Part shown: one piece after another, positions 11,946 to 25,699 of the stretch
Layout: each line of letters starts with the position of its first letter
How positions within the stretch are numbered: position 1 is the stretch's first letter
NCBI RefSeq assembly: GCF_032854445.1
Contig: NC_088298.1
Location: 14,247,504 to 14,311,503, forward strand
Direction: 5' to 3'
Origin: Liolophura sinensis
Taxonomy: Eukaryota; Mollusca; Polyplacophora; Chitonida; Chitonidae
DNA: 64,000 bases
Notes under the pieces: model-generated
Databases searched by the model: none
What the model saw: the letters and a program-made list of their open reading frames with translations, nothing else
Told to the model about the DNA's origin: nothing
Program-made: the position numbers and the translations under genes

Positions 11946-14711
11946 ACAGATATTCCGCACGTAGAGGCAGTTGCGTTTTAAAGCCTGCATCTGTATGTGC
12001 TATAACAGTGCACACACCGATCCCCACCACCTAATGTCAACAGCACGAACACTTCAACACACACGTCGGTGACACAGAGTTGTAAAATGTCGGCTAGAAG
12101 TAGTTGGGCGTGAATTTCTACGTTGACCTCGCGCAGTATATCAGGCGACAGACAAAATGTCCCGAGCTCACAGCTTGAGTTGTAACTCTATATACCCAGG
12201 GGTTAGAAAGAAAGATTTATAATAGTCGCAAACGCAACTAAGATTGTTTCTTCTGTGCATGGAATATAGCTCCTTTGTCTCCATGATAACAGCTTGTATA
12301 CGCAGATGTTACCTTGTTACGTACGCCTGTCTTCAGGTGAAGACGTCGAGAACAAGACAGGCAACAGATAAATAACTGCGTACAACACAAGACTTAATTA
12401 AATAAAAAAAATCCTCCTAACTATTTAAACACCTGTGCTTATAATTTTATGATGTGCCGAAACATAACAAATTCTACCGATCCTTTTAATGCAATTTTGC
12501 CAAATGCTTGTTTACTTGAAATGTTAACGACAGAAAAGTGGAACACTCAGACCTGGTTCAACTTCATCACTTTCTTTGTGGTTTTTTTTTTTGGTTTTTT
12601 TTTTGTTCTTAATAAAGAACAGGTGCGACGAAGAAAACATCGCTCGTGATGGAAGATGTTTTACAAAAACGGACGTCAAGTTGTATCCAAAACAATAGCC
12701 GGCCTACGGGGGTATTACAAACCACAAAAAAGGATTACATTTATATTTATCCTTCTCAAAAATTGATAGGACTTCTGCCTCAGATGACCCTTGAGTCGAA
12801 TAATCACTTATTGTTTTCAGAGCAGTTCAATGAATACGTACAGACGTTCGAGTTAACGTTTCAACCCTATACCACATCTGTGCATCGCTGAAGCTTTGTC
12901 AGTAAGCCTGCGGGCTGTGAGCATTCACTCACATGCAGTCGTAGGTCATATGGAGAGTTAGTGTTAAACAACATTTAAATAAATGCACCACGCCATCGTA
13001 ACAGACATTTGTATACGTTGTCAGCCATAACGAGCGTTTCAGGTGGATAATCGCCTGACCAATTTCCAACACAATCTCAGAACTAAGCGAGTACAGAAAG
13101 TAAGAAATTAGTAGGACGAGTAAAACTCTGTTTTCGATGATGCCGACGTAAGGGATGTTCCAGCGGACAGTTTCATGAAGTAAACTTAGATGTCATGTAA
13201 CCTTTGCCAAGTTCACGTCATATCTCCACAACACACGTTATCATGGCAGTAAAGAGCTGGCTTAGCTAGTTGAGGTTCAGGTAACAGACTGGTAAATTTA
13301 AGTACACTTATGCAGCGAAGTTAAAATGTATGCCTTATTTGTAGAGTACCGTACGTAACTAAGAACATCAGTGAGTGTTTAAAGGAAACGAATACGACTA
13401 TTTAGTTTATCTCATTGTACATGGGACGAAAAACCTTGCTGTCTCCTAGAAAAGGCCTTGTGACTATGACAATTGCATTTGCAAAGTGTTCCGTTTTGAT
13501 GTATGTCATCTTCATGTTGCTGGACACGTATAGGGAAGAATCCCACACAGTATTCTAAGAGACACCTTTCAAATCCATGTACAGTTGCATAGGATAGCTT
13601 TAACGTCGGGATATATATTATCAGTGTAAGCCTTTCTTGCATATACCACGTATCCATACCACATGCAAGAATATGCCTTACACTTTTACGATAGTGGTGG
13701 GTGGGATATGCCAATTTTATTGACGCTGACGACGTCGATAATTCTTATACGCCTTCGGCTGGACCGTTTAAGGCCGAGTAAGGGCTCATCGGTTTGAAAT
13801 GATCAAGTGGTATTTGGCTGTGTTCAGAATGGAAGATCACAATGTTCAGATGCACTTGGAAACGATGACAGAAAATTGTCTCATCTCAACTCTGATCATA
13901 ACGAAATTACTAACTCTTTGGAAATATGTTACATCAGTTGAGTGAGTAGGTGATTATAGTAGGTGTCTTTATACTTGGAACAACTCTCTAAATCACTTAA
14001 TATGGATGGGCTTTCTGACTTGGACAACATCAGCGGTCAGAATTACAGTAGGGTGATTAGATGGCGACAGTTCCCTAATATTGTAGGTCATTGCCGTATT
14101 ATATCACTGTAAAGGCCTATGTAATGCATGCTGAAAATAGCACTCCATGAAAAGGAACTTACAGGATATTCCAAAAATACCAAAAGTTCGTAACAGCCGC
14201 CTTAGGAATTAAACCCATTTTTATCACTTTTTACAGAAAAAATCAGCCTACCTCATTTCTATTTTTTGCAGGGCATGATTAATGTAACTATGGTTAATTA
14301 AATGCAATGGTGTAGAAGAACCTCCAATGCACACTACACTGTTTTAAGAGGAACAATTTTAGTCACATTTAATGTCAACTCGTTAACTCTCACTTTTCAG
14401 CAAATTCCACATACACATATTAAAAGAAAAGTAAATTCCTACAGGCAGTACAGGGTCAGTCAAATAAATTACAGGAAATCAACTGCATGTCATATTTCAG
14501 ACACAGGTTCCTGACATGCTTGTTCGTGTATTTTTTTTATTAATCTCTCTTGAGGATTTACGACTTCACCTTCAGAGGAATAGCTTGCAGCATCAATGAA
14601 TATCTCAAACAAGATTTATATGCATGCTATTCCACTTGAGTGAATATTTCATAGTTCAGCAGTCTGTTAATGACCTAATTAAAGACCTACATTAATGATG
14701 ACTTTTGATCA

Positions 14712-14732
14712 AGTTTGATAACATTATCAAAC
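14712..14732. other. Near-perfect palindrome
   Basis: GTTTGATAA (14713-14721) and TTATCAAAC (14724-14732) are perfect inverted copies with a two-base centre. The palindrome lies just beyond the candidate Frizzled polyadenylation site. It may be chance in AT-rich DNA. Confidence 0.4.
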
Positions 14733-14744
14733 AATAACTCAGAA

Positions 14745-14809
14745 AAAAAAAAAACAAAAAAAAAAACACAACCTAAAACGTTCTCCATGTTATATTGTAT
14801 ACATTTATT
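14745..14809 (-). terminator. Candidate polyadenylation signal with GU/U-rich downstream element
   Basis: The sense (minus) strand has AATAAA at 14804-14809. About 30-60 nt further downstream come a GGTTGTG motif and two long T runs (plus-strand A runs at 14744-14766). That is the usual arrangement of a vertebrate-type cleavage and polyadenylation site. It would end the Frizzled transcript near 14785. Confidence 0.4.
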
Positions 14810-17800
14810 AACAAACATCTGGCTAAAATTACTCTTTTTTTTTTTCGCGCTCTTTTCTTTCCGTAAAACAGGAAAGAGTGACCATACAAGGGAGTGAACA
14901 CATGTCACTACAGAATGCCTTATGTACAAAGTAATGGGCGTAATTCACATTCATAATGGGTAATACAGTAGTAAGCAATGAAGCTGCTATGGACTCATTC
15001 ATACATCAAAACCATACAAAATACAATAAGTGTAAATAATAATGAAATCAGATCCAGCTCTGAGTTTTTGTGCTTTGGAGTAGAAAATGTGTAACTTACT
15101 GAGAGTTTATAACATGTGTAGACCTTTGGTACTAAAAAGAAGAGTGTAAGCAACCTATGAATTGTATAATAATGCTGTTATTAACCAGTTTGAAATAGAG
15201 CTGTTTTTGCACTACTGAAACTTAAGCTATGTGCACTACACAGCATGTGAAGTAGACAAGAATTTTCATATTGAGATTTGTAAACATCTTGCAACAAAAG
15301 TACTAAGAATACAGTGAAAGTAGAAATTAAATAACATTGCTGCCACAGGATATGCAACATTGTAACAAGTTAGTTGCGCACCAAACAGATGAAAAAAAAA
15401 AAAAAAAAAAACTCCTTAGTTTTAGAGCTGGCAATAAGTACAAAATGTCTGCTAAACAGACATGTAGTTACCTAACATGACAGTAGCCACATATCAAATA
15501 TCCTCTGTATTAACTATCAACAGATAAGAAAGGTACTACATGTATATGTATTAGGTAATTATGACCATGAGAACTTCAGAGATAAACAACAAATTGTTTC
15601 AATACCTGTGTTTTTTTTCACAAAGCCAATTACTTGTAAAACATAATGCCATTCCGCACCAAAATAATTTCACACAGGTCCACAAAGCTTTACTCATTCA
15701 GAAATATGGCATACTAATTTAGTACACAATGATTACCTTGAACTAAATATTCCTTAAAACTTGTTAAACTTTTGATAAAAAAAAACCTGTGCTTGATTTC
15801 AAAAAAAACAAACAAAAAAAACAAAACCCACCTTGACCAACACAAACTTTGCACCAAAATAAGGACAAGATTACAGTTTGGTTAAAGTGAAAATGACTAT
15901 CAAATTCACAAAAGCGTGAATATGTTTAGCTTATGGGCATGTTCGGATCTAGGATCAACCCTAAACTACGGCCAGGATTACGCTTGTGCTCAAAGTACTG
16001 TGGAAAGCTGACCAAAAGGCCGTAGCAGCAAAATAACATCTTCTGGAGAAGCATCAAATTTATTACAAAAATTACAGAATAGTCACTTTCCATTTGTGAA
16101 AAATATCAGCACTGTTTGCTGAAGATTCTAATGTAAATAGCAACACAGCAGAGCAACTGTTTGCACAGAATGTTAACTCCCAAAAGCAACAGAACATAGA
16201 TTTCACACTCACAATCTTACTCTACCAGACACTTTCGCACTTGCATGAATTATGTACAGTAAAAATTCTCGTTATGACTTGGATACATTAACACAGCAAA
16301 AAAGTTAACGCACAAAGGTTAACCTGCACTTAGCACACCTCCCTGCCTCTCAACCAAACACATACATCTACAGCAGCTAGGAAGCGTTTAACTGGAACTC
16401 AGTCAAGCGAAATATCACCTTTTCTCTCCTCCTCCTCCCACAAAAATGTGCATTCAAAATTGCCACGGGTCGTCTGAGATTTTTTTTCTTCCCTTGTGAG
16501 ATAGATAAAGCAGTGACATTTAAATTAAAAAAAAAAGTAGCATTTACAAAGGCTTGTAAGATTAGCTATCTAGTTTTATTTAGTAACTGTGGTGTGGAGT
16601 TTGAATGTCATCCATAGAAAACAAAATTAGTACTTATCACATGAAAGGTACAATACAAATAAAAATTAAATCAATTAGCTACTGAGCTTTCCAGTTTGAA
16701 AGCTCAGTTACACGTAATGCTTAAAAGGTAAACACAAATTTCAATGAAAGAAAATTTCCTCCATCTTGGCAAGAGCTGACCAATTTTCATCCCTGAATAT
16801 AAACAAAATGCATGTAGCATAAATTCATATTTCTGAAGTTTGACACATGCCTAAGATAGCAAGTGGACATTAAGGACGTAAATTTTAGTGGTTTTTGATT
16901 TAAAACAGTGACACAAATATTTTTAGCCCACATCACAGACCTGGGTCAACCTCAATGCCAGCTTAAGCTAAGCTCTGAATATTGGGCCACAGACATGGTA
17001 CACTTTTAGCTTGTGAAAAAGCTGGAGAAGGAGCTGTCTATGCAAACCCTGCACCCGATACCTAATTCAAGGCTAGTCAAATACAACCACAGTTCAAAAA
17101 CGATTAATCATATCCAAATTTAGAGCCCAAGATTTGTCACAGTGCTGAGAACAAAGTGTAATCTGATGATGTTGTCTTATGCTTGGCATGGTAAAAACAG
17201 TTTGCTGCCAGGTAGACACTCCTACACTTATGTCCAGTCTACCCCACTACCCCAGCAAGCAGAGGGTGGGGGAATGGCTGGATAGAACAGAGCTATTTCA
17301 CCAATAGTTAATTAACTTGAAGAGCTGACCAGCTGTAATTACCATGTGTCTAATTACAATCTTGGCAGGCCACAGTGAGTAGGCTCTCAGATGTCCCTGA
17401 TGTGAATTCAACCATCTGAATAAGCTATCATTGTATGGTGCCCCACAATGTGACATAATCAATTTGGTACACTGATTGGGTATTGAATTGAACAGACTTA
17501 GTCACCAGACATACCGGCTGACAGGCCAACTGGCTGTTCCAGGCAGCTGGGATGAATAACAGAAGATTTGAATGTGCAAGCCAAAGATACTGTATAAATG
17601 ACAATAAAAATATGAATTCAACACCAAAAACAATCAAGCATACAATTTCTCTGATTGCCTCTATTTGTTCATGTACCTATAAAAAGTTGCCAATGACATT
17701 TTGAACTAAAAATTTTGTTACTATGTGGAGTGATAAAAAACTATTTTAATCGGGAAAATTTTCAGCACTTCAAAACACACCATATGCTGTAAAAGGAGGA

Positions 17801-19951
17801 ACAGATTTTAATGTACAATCAATTATAAATAATTAAAAATCAGTAATTTACTTTCTAAAAAAAAAATTAAAAAAAAAAGTTCCTGATTCATCCACTTAGA
17901 AAAACATATCTTTCTCTTTTCTTAAACATGGATACAATTTAAAAGCTTGTTTTACTCTTCTTACTGAGAAGAAATCTTAATTAAATTTTTAAAATTTTTT
18001 TACTGCCACCACTATTGAAGGATTCATTACTTATCCTAAAAGCAAATGAGAAAAAAACTGGTTCCAAAATAAAATGTGTCGAGCGTACGCAATTTTTCTA
18101 AAAAAAAACAAAAAAAAACAAACTTTCGCCTTGCGAACTTCCAGCATACATGTGGTACAATATGGATGAAATAATCTATTACAGGTAGCAGACTTCTAAA
18201 GATAAAACAAAAATTGTATTACCCATCTAAAATTGGTAGAAAATCATATCAAAACATTTTTGCTCGAACATTTGGCTCCACTAAAATTGCTGCAAAAAGC
18301 TTGCAGCTAGGCTCTATTCTGGTGGAGGTAAAAGCAACTGCCAGAAAGAGCTAAGTAGTATGCGGTTAAAAATAGTACTGATTTGAACACATCACTCATT
18401 TATAATATATGTACAATAGTCACTCTCAAAGGTATGAAACTACGCATAATTACAAGGCTATCAACAGCTGGCATTGTGAAGATGATCCAGTGGTGTTGGG
18501 AGGCCAGGCTTTTTCCCCTTGTAGAAGATGTAGGTAGAGTTCCAAGGGCCTGTCTGTCACAGCTTCTTATATCAACTCATTTCCTGGCTTAAGATTAATT
18601 GCTTTTCAACAACAATGTGACTTTTCATCTCGTTTGGGATGAACATTTTTTTTCCAGGAACAAGAAAGTTGGCAAGGATATATTTTGTCAGTGGTCAACT
18701 ATATCTGGAGGGCAATAAACATGTTTCCAAAAATCCGAGGAATAGAAAAAAAAAAATGAACACATATCAATCAAAATGTTTAACACGTAGAACTTTACAC
18801 ACCTATTAAAGAAAAAAAAAAAAACCCATTAGAGTTTTTAACAAACTCTTTATGGCAGGACCCTGTTTAAATAAGTCTGACTTCACAGCAACAACGTTCT
18901 CTGTCATAGACAATTTCTTGCGCTCAAACATTTCCTTTTTCCCCCAAGCACAAACCCAGAAAATGCTTATCTTTTCTCTCAAATCACACCACGACATCCT
19001 GCTAAGCTGAAAAGTTTTGGAGGCATTTGAATATTAGGGATATTAATACGTCTTCTTATTTCAATATCACTCCAGAACAGGGATATTTTCCCAGGCGTTA
19101 ATGCCGTGTTAAGAAATCACATTGTGACCTTTAGATTTCAAATGATGGATGGATACAGGGGCTCTAGTGGACTCCTCGGCAGTATTGTGTAAGCTATGGC
19201 ATTAGCACTACCTTCTCACTGCTCACCACACCACACTGGGCTAGGCGTCCCACAGTGACTGCAATGCTGATGCAACCTCCCTACTCAAGCACTGCTAACA
19301 TCACCACTTATGTTCACTACAAGCCAGTTTCACAGTGCCAGTTCTGCTGGGCTGTTGGTGAGTCCACCAATAGTAACTGTGTTTGCAAATCTTTCTCTCT
19401 TTCAATCACTGCAGTTAATAAGCAAAAAAATCTGAAACATTTCTGGGTTTAGATCTATACAACTGCTACATTGAGAACACAAAGATGGCAGTAAATCTCT
19501 ATCCTCAAACACAGTGAATAGAATCTGGTACTACTCTCTCCTTTCTCCCTGGCTACCTCACTGGCTCGGCTCAAATATGCAGGGAGGAAATTTGAACCAC
19601 AGAGTTGCTGTAAGCGAAGCCATACTGATGGTATCGTCATGACATACTTGACTCTACACACTTCTGTTTGCCATCCACTGAGGGGGAAAAACACACCAGA
19701 AACCCAGTAGTGTAAACCTATATAGCTTCCGCAAGGAAATCAACACTCAGCCTACACTTTATAACTGATGTCGCATGAGAAAAAAAACTTCCTCGCATTC
19801 ATTGAACAGTTGCTTACAGAAGATCCACTGCAGGACCACGTAACTTTGATCTTGTTCTAAAACTTGAAAGGTGGATGAAAACATAAATAAGTACTTGTAA
19901 CTGAAGGCCATTAGCAGCCTGTCATGAACAGTTTTTTTAACACAATAAATT
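14785..19951 (-). other. FZD1/2/7: Probable long 3'UTR of the Frizzled gene
   Basis: No coding frame was found over 5 kb downstream of the Frizzled stop, and no SINE copy was recognised. On the plus strand, long A runs (near 15390, 15781, 15804, 16530, 17862, 18103, 18740, 18812) outnumber T runs, so the sense strand is T-rich, as in many 3'UTRs. AATAAA hexamers on the sense strand occur near 16577 and 16060, and at 14804-14809. Only the last is followed by a strong GU/U-rich element. The UTR extent is an inference. Confidence 0.4.
16681..16708. other. Perfect 11-bp inverted repeat with 6-nt loop
   Basis: ACTGAGCTTTC (16681-16691) pairs perfectly with GAAAGCTCAGT (16698-16708) around a six-base loop. 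It lies inside the probable Frizzled 3'UTR, so it could fold as an RNA hairpin. No known element was recognised. Confidence 0.5.
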
Positions 19952-21742
19952 TCAAACAACCGACTCATTCCGTCTGGGTTTGAACAACTTGCAGTAGAAT
20001 TTTTTCCACGAGCTCACAGTTTTTCTGGACCATATCCAGAATCCCGAAGTGATTCCCACAATCACGGCCATGAGGTACTTAATCATAAATACAGTGAATT
20101 CTGGGTAAACAGGTCGAGTCCTTTCAACAGGGCATCTGAAGTCACTATTAGTATACACATAATAATCTGGGAAGAGCATGTGAAAGCGATTACATGCCAT
20201 GGCATACCAATCGGCATACCACTGGGCACGCCCAGATTGCTCGTAGAAATAACATGCGATGACTATTGTGGCAGGAACAGTATATAGCACTGAAAATATG
20301 CCTATGCGAACCATCAGCTTTTCCAGTTTGTCTGTTTTTGTTCCATCACTCTTCATGATTGTTCTAATACGGAAAAGGGAGACAAACCCTGCCAGCAGGA
20401 ACGTTGTACCGATGACCAGATACACGACCAACGGTGCCAGGATAAATCCACGAAGTGTGTCAACATCGAAAATTCCTGTGAAACAAACTCCACTGAGCAC
20501 ATCGCCTTCAACTTGCCCCATAGCGAGAATGGCTATGGTCTTCATTGCTGGAACTGCCCATGCTGCCAAATGAAAATATTGTGAGTTTGCTTCGATGGCT
20601 TCGTGACCCCATTTCATACCAGCTGCCAGGAACCATGTTAGTGTCAATATCACCCACCAGATGGAGCTAGCCATGCTGAAAAAGTACAGCATCATGAACA
20701 GTATCGTACATCCTTCCTCTTTGGTTCCTTGGGTGATTACAGACTGCATGTTATTTTTGTCGAAATCATCTGTGGGAGGTTCGAATGGTGGCTGGCAGGA
20801 CACCTTATCGTTAAGAATAAATCCTGTCACATAAGCAGTCGACACCATAAAGTAACATCCTGACAAGAAAATAATCGGTCGTTCCGGATACCGAAATCTG
20901 GTCATGTCAATTAAAAACGTCAGAACTGTGAATAAAGTTGATGCTAGACAAACACTTGACCATATACCAATCCACAAGCGTGAAAATCTTCGTTGATTCT
21001 GTTGGAAAAACATATTATGACAAGGAGCTCCGCATTCTTGCCGAACTTCTTTGCCGTCCAGTTTGAATTTGTACTGATCATGCTCTCTGGTGACGTAAAC
21101 TGGTGGACAAGCCACATCGTAAACTCCAGAATGGGGATCCACTGGGGGCCTTGTTCTGTTTCTCTTGCCGCCGTCTGGAACTTTGGGGAACCAAGGCTTT
21201 TGTGTCTTTCCTGGGTTAACAGGGGACTCCGTTGTTGGTTCAGTGTTGTTTTCGCCGACACATAACCCCGCCTTGGGGAACTTTTCACATCGTAAACTTT
21301 CGGGCCACTGAAAGCCGAACTTGTTCATAAGACTTTCGCAGCCACTTCTGGCCTGTTCGCACAAAGATCTGCACGGCGGGATGGCTTCTTCGAGCACCGT
21401 ACAAACGGGAACGTACATGGCGCAGAGGAAAAACTTCAAATGTTGACTGCACTGCACTTTTACCAGCGGAAAGAACTGGTGAACTTCCAACCCAGCATCG
21501 TCCTGTTTTTGGTGATTCAGCAAATTCGGCATGATCGTTTCGTTATACTGTATGTCTTTGCACAGAGGTATGGTTATGTGCTCGCATTTTTGATGGTGAG
21601 GTAAACCTTCAACGTTACCATGCACTTGTGTGTAAGTCTGTCCGCTTGCCGCAGAGCCTCCATTTTGGAGCAGAGTCACTAGACTCAGCAACACCACGGT
21701 CACTTTTCCCACATTTTTCCACGCTGAATGCAACACAGCCAT
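19952..21742 (-). CDS. FZD1/2/7: Frizzled receptor, Fz1/2/7 class (intronless)
   Basis: Seven-pass Wnt receptor of the plasma membrane, signalling through Dishevelled. Numbered from the ATG at 21742, the protein has 596 residues. A hydrophobic signal segment lies at about 14-26. The cysteine-rich Wnt-binding domain has ten cysteines (53, 61, 98, 107, 114, 124, 128, 135, 152, 161). Seven membrane segments lie near 256-279, 289-310, 345-372, 387-408, 430-456, 476-500 and 549-571. The Dishevelled-binding motif KTVSSW is at 574-579 and the PDZ ligand ESVV ends the chain. Possible N-glycosylation sites are N67, N165 and N195. The open frame reaches a GTG at 21763, but the first in-frame ATG is at 21742 in a strong context (A at -3, G at +4), and a TGA lies just upstream of the GTG. 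CRD wording such as the NKFGFQWPE segment and the PDZ end fit Fz1/2/7 rather than Fz4, Fz5/8 or Fz9/10. A single coding exon is common in this class. The frame has no breaks. Confidence 0.97.
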   Translation of the reverse strand: MAVLHSAWKNVGKVTVVLLSLVTLLQNGGSAASGQTYTQVHGNVEGLPHHQKCEHITIPLCKDIQYNETIMPNLLNHQKQDDAGLEVHQFFPLVKVQCSQHLKFFLCAMYVPVCTVLEEAIPPCRSLCEQARSGCESLMNKFGFQWPESLRCEKFPKAGLCVGENNTEPTTESPVNPGKTQKPWFPKVPDGGKRNRTRPPVDPHSGVYDVACPPVYVTREHDQYKFKLDGKEVRQECGAPCHNMFFQQNQRRFSRLWIGIWSSVCLASTLFTVLTFLIDMTRFRYPERPIIFLSGCYFMVSTAYVTGFILNDKVSCQPPFEPPTDDFDKNNMQSVITQGTKEEGCTILFMMLYFFSMASSIWWVILTLTWFLAAGMKWGHEAIEANSQYFHLAAWAVPAMKTIAILAMGQVEGDVLSGVCFTGIFDVDTLRGFILAPLVVYLVIGTTFLLAGFVSLFRIRTIMKSDGTKTDKLEKLMVRIGIFSVLYTVPATIVIACYFYEQSGRAQWYADWYAMACNRFHMLFPDYYVYTNSDFRCPVERTRPVYPEFTVFMIKYLMAVIVGITSGFWIWSRKTVSSWKKFYCKLFKPRRNESVV

Positions 21743-22160
21743 CTTCCCGATTGCGTTAGGCACAATCCCAATATGCTGTCAGTCTCCTAGCATTGCCTTT
21801 CGTAGCTCATTTCCACTGAATATTGTGTAAATCGTTTACAACTCACATGCTTTTACATGCCCCCGTCGCTCGCCACTGAAAATGGCTGCCTTTGTGCTGA
21901 GCACTTTGAAACAGACAAAACACGCTCAGGCGGTTTCGAGGCACTCCACTGCATTCCCTTCGCGCTGGCTTTCTATCTAGTAAACACTGAGACTTCGCCG
22001 CTGGGCCAAAGGGGCCCGCGAAACCACCCGTAACGAGAACAGCCAACCAGAGTCGACCGTCCCAGCACTGCTGGCGTTTGATTGGTCGGCTTTAATTAGA
22101 CATTATCACTTGACGGCTGTTTAATCTACCCCTACCCCTCCTTCCCCTCAGCTGTGTGTC
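21743..22160 (-). promoter_or_regulatory. FZD1/2/7: Candidate Frizzled 5'UTR and promoter region
   Basis: This stretch just upstream of the Frizzled ATG is richer in G, C and CpG (21840-22080) than the surrounding AT-rich DNA. An inverted CCAAT box (ATTGG, 22081-22085) reads as CCAAT in the direction of the gene. A homeodomain-type TTAATTA core follows near 22092, and a CAGCTG E-box lies near 22149. No TATA box was found at a convincing distance. The transcription start cannot be fixed from sequence alone. Confidence 0.35.
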
Positions 22161-24597
22161 AATGATAGCTGTAATGGGTGACGCCGAAAGAGTGATCTGT
22201 CATTCTGAAGTAACAGACTCCATCATTCCTCAATAAATTCACACCTAAATCTGCCACAAGCTCTGGTTTTCTTTAAACAAACCACTGTCGCTTTCCTAAC
22301 CGTAACCTCAAGCTGTTTTGAACCATACAAAAGTTTCTGGCCCCAGAAAATTTCCAAAACACTTTTCAACATCATAATAAAAATTAGAGACGCATAAGCA
22401 AGGATTGGGAGGAAACTTAATAAATTATTGTTAATAAGATAAATGCATCAGGCCACCGGATTTGTATTAAGAGCTTAATCAATTCAACCTTTTAATATCT
22501 CCTCGGACAGAAATACGACATATAGGACCTATGCATGATACGCTTTTTCCCTCAGCTCTGATTGTGTTTCATTGAATTGTAGTTCGCACATTGTACAGGA
22601 CGTGAAATGAATGACCGGAGCACGATTTCAAGCCGCAAAGAACCTTTTTGTCACTTGCAAAGCTCAATGTCAACAACCAGGTGTGGGGTGAAAAATTTGT
22701 TTCAAATGTTTATTTAGGGTCAACTGGTAAAGTTCACAGCTCCCCTTATAGCAAGCCTCAGGGCCCTGCTCAAGTTATGGATTGAGCTCTACTACCCTGT
22801 CTTATAGGCCAATACGTGTCCCATAGCGCACTCATAGCAAGAGATGTGTGCGCTAAATTTAAGGATCTTTACCATTGACATATCAATAATGAATTAATCC
22901 AAGCGAATTAAATGGCTGAAAACTTCTTTTTTTCAGAACAGCGGAACATCATATCCAACGAAAGAACAGTTAAATGGCGTAAGTTGAAAGAAACAATCAA
23001 TACTACACGGGTATATAGGCCTATATATCGATGTGGTGCACAACTGAACAATTTTCCTATGCATAGGCCTATATTTGTATATAACTCATAAAAAAGGAAA
23101 CTGTATATGTATGAGTTACACTCAGTGTAGATATAATTCATTTTCAGACGAGAAATATATTGCAAAAAACCATATATATTGTTTTATAATGTCTACATTT
23201 TTTTTTCATTTTTATAATGTCCACATTTTGCTTCTTTTTTTTTTTTACTGTTTCATGTTATAGGTCAGAATTGATATAAGCCTATACATGCATACACCTA
23301 CCCGGTATAGCATATACACATGTACAATTAATGCACGAACAACTTAAATTGGCAACTATGTATTATGTTCTCTAGCTTATTTTCAAAGCATTGTATAAAC
23401 CAAAATGTTTAGTTTGTTAATGTTTGTTAAACTGAATTTAGGGTGACGTGTTTTACACATACAGATGTTATTATTGGATTGTAATACACAGGTGTAATGG
23501 GTGAATGCTGTAACTGCCAAGTTGAAACGTATTCATGGGGGCTTCAGACGTTTTATTCTCTGGGGAAAATTTAAACGCCCCAATACAGCATCCGTCCAGG
23601 TTTATTTACAGTCGACATCTTTCATTTGTTTATTTCCCTTCCAAGTGCCTGGCTCTATTTTGTTTGACATCAATACGGTACGCTTGTGAAGTACAGAAAG
23701 AGCCCGTCAAACCACAGCACGCAGATTCAGGGTACCAGCGATAGCGTTCTTAGACATTCATCGCCCGCGCGCCTAACATCTCATTTCAGCGCCGCCATTT
23801 AATTAATCCGATGCGACAATGTTTATTTAAAATTCAAATTTTTAAAATTATTGTAATGGGATTAGTTGTGAGCATTCTTCCCAAGAGGGTCTCTCATGCC
23901 TCCCAAAGTTCTCGCTGTCGGTTACAACAATACACATCCCGGGCTCATTGTGTCGTCTGTCAACAGTTGACACTGCCGGGCGACAGGGTTCGTATTGAGA
24001 TAGCTGTGGCGAGAAAATACCCGGCCTCTAATCCTGACAGGGGAAGACACAACAACAAACCGACCTGGCCCTGTAAGGAGATTGCACTCGCAACACGAAG
24101 AAAGACCCAGGTTCGAGGTCAGAGTAAAATTACTCGGTCCGAACAATAAAAATGTGTGAAAATTAAATTAATGACTTTGCTCATTTGGTAATGTACTGAT
24201 CTTAGCAGAGCTATATAGGGTCGACTTTTTTTCTGATTTATATATTTGTATTACGTGGTTTAAGGTATTCTTTGTGTACAATTCGATTTGAAACGCATAT
24301 AATTACCAGTGTAGCCGGTCAATTAAATAAATATATTATATTTGTTTACAGTACAACTTAGAGACATTTGGGCACGCAGGAACTATAATACATTCCAGAA
24401 GCTTAGAAAGGACGTGTCCTTTTTTGTCACTGAATTGCGATTCATTGTCAACAGTACTGAACTCTGTACATTGTTCAAAGTTTAAATTCCGAATAACTTT
24501 GTGTATGTAGGCCTATATAATCGATAATTTGTCAATGGTATATAACTAATATGCTCCATTATTAGCTGAAAAATGATTAGTTGTGACTTTGTTTTGG
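22161..24597. other. No gene seen
   Basis: AT-rich sequence upstream of Frizzled. It could hold Frizzled enhancers, but nothing specific can be named. Confidence 0.45.
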
Positions 24598-24714
24598 TTA
24601 TTTATTTATTTATCTATTTGTTTATTTGATTGGTACATTACGCCGTACTCAAGAATATTTCACTTACAGGTACAATCAGCATTGTGGTGGGAGGAAACCG
24701 GGCAGCACCGGGGA
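24598..24714 (-). mobile_element. SINE 3' fragment
   Basis: Tail plus about 85 bp of SINE body with a small internal change after TTTCACTTA. No head. Confidence 0.8.
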
Positions 24715-25274
24715 ATGCTTTATGATATAGGTCTAGGCCTATAAAAAAAACAAAAAAAAAAACATATCAGGCCTTCTTATGTACAAAGTTGAAAAATATA
24801 CGATATAAGTTGTGATGTTTCTGTTACAGATTGAACTAATTTAACACAGGCTAGCATACATATAGCTCATGTAAACCGTTGTACACAGAACAGGCGCCTA
24901 TATAACTTACGGAGTTACTTCCCTTGAGGGCAAAAGGTTCGTCCGGTGCATTTCGCGCTATAGCGGCTTAAATGCATACCGCAAAGGTTGTGACGATAAC
25001 AATGCCATGCTTGTGGGTGTATTAACAAAAGTTCGCACCTGTGTAAATAATCAAGAATTTAAGAAGAAAAAGACAACGTATAATCAACAGGCCATAAAAG
25101 CTTATAGTGTAAACTGGATAGCAAATTGTAAAGAATGGAAAGCATGTATTATAACACATTGCATGGATAATCCTGTACATTATGTAGTAATTGTAATACG
25201 TTTGTTGCCGATTAGGGTAAATAATAAGATAAACAGCCTATTTGCATTAGGTCTGTAGTCTAACAACAGGGCGC

Positions 25275-25275
25275 G

Positions 25276-25350
<75 letters not shown>
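25275..25350. repeat. TA microsatellite
   Basis: Nearly pure TA steps over about 75 bp. Confidence 0.97.
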
Positions 25351-25353
<3 letters not shown>

Positions 25354-25699
25354 TGTAGGAGAAACGATTTCAGGGCGTTTTCAGACTTGTAACAATCGTG
25401 TCAATGAAGAAACAAGCTAATGACTACGAACGATAGACACAGATATATATCAGCCAGTTCAACTCTATCATGCAATTTATATACTCCAGAGTACAGCAAA
25501 TGCATAGATGCGGACTTATTAAAACATTCTTCAGTTATGTGCTCTAAACAAAAGGTCTATATAAATAAATATATTATATAGAATCTCATGCGTCTAAATG
25601 ACAATAAGAACAGCTATAATTGTTTTCAAATATGTTAGGCCCAATTGTATATGCGCATGTATATGTCCAAAAGTAAAAAAAAAAGACAATGAAGTTTTA

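Larger units (their letters stand above)
8190..14700. other. No gene seen
   Basis: Intergenic DNA with a SINE fragment near 11.1 kb, a tRNA-like relic near 11.9 kb and a GC/GT run near 10845-10865. Frames around 10274-10960 overlap on both strands and are not convincing. Confidence 0.5.

Noticed and set aside
20259-21265. Plus-strand frames of 90-104 codons inside Frizzled
   Set aside because: They are antisense shadows of the receptor; no domain or independent support.
19952-21763. Frizzled reading frame started at the GTG (603 residues)
   Set aside because: GTG initiation is unlikely here; the in-frame ATG 21 nt later has a strong context and precedes the signal segment.
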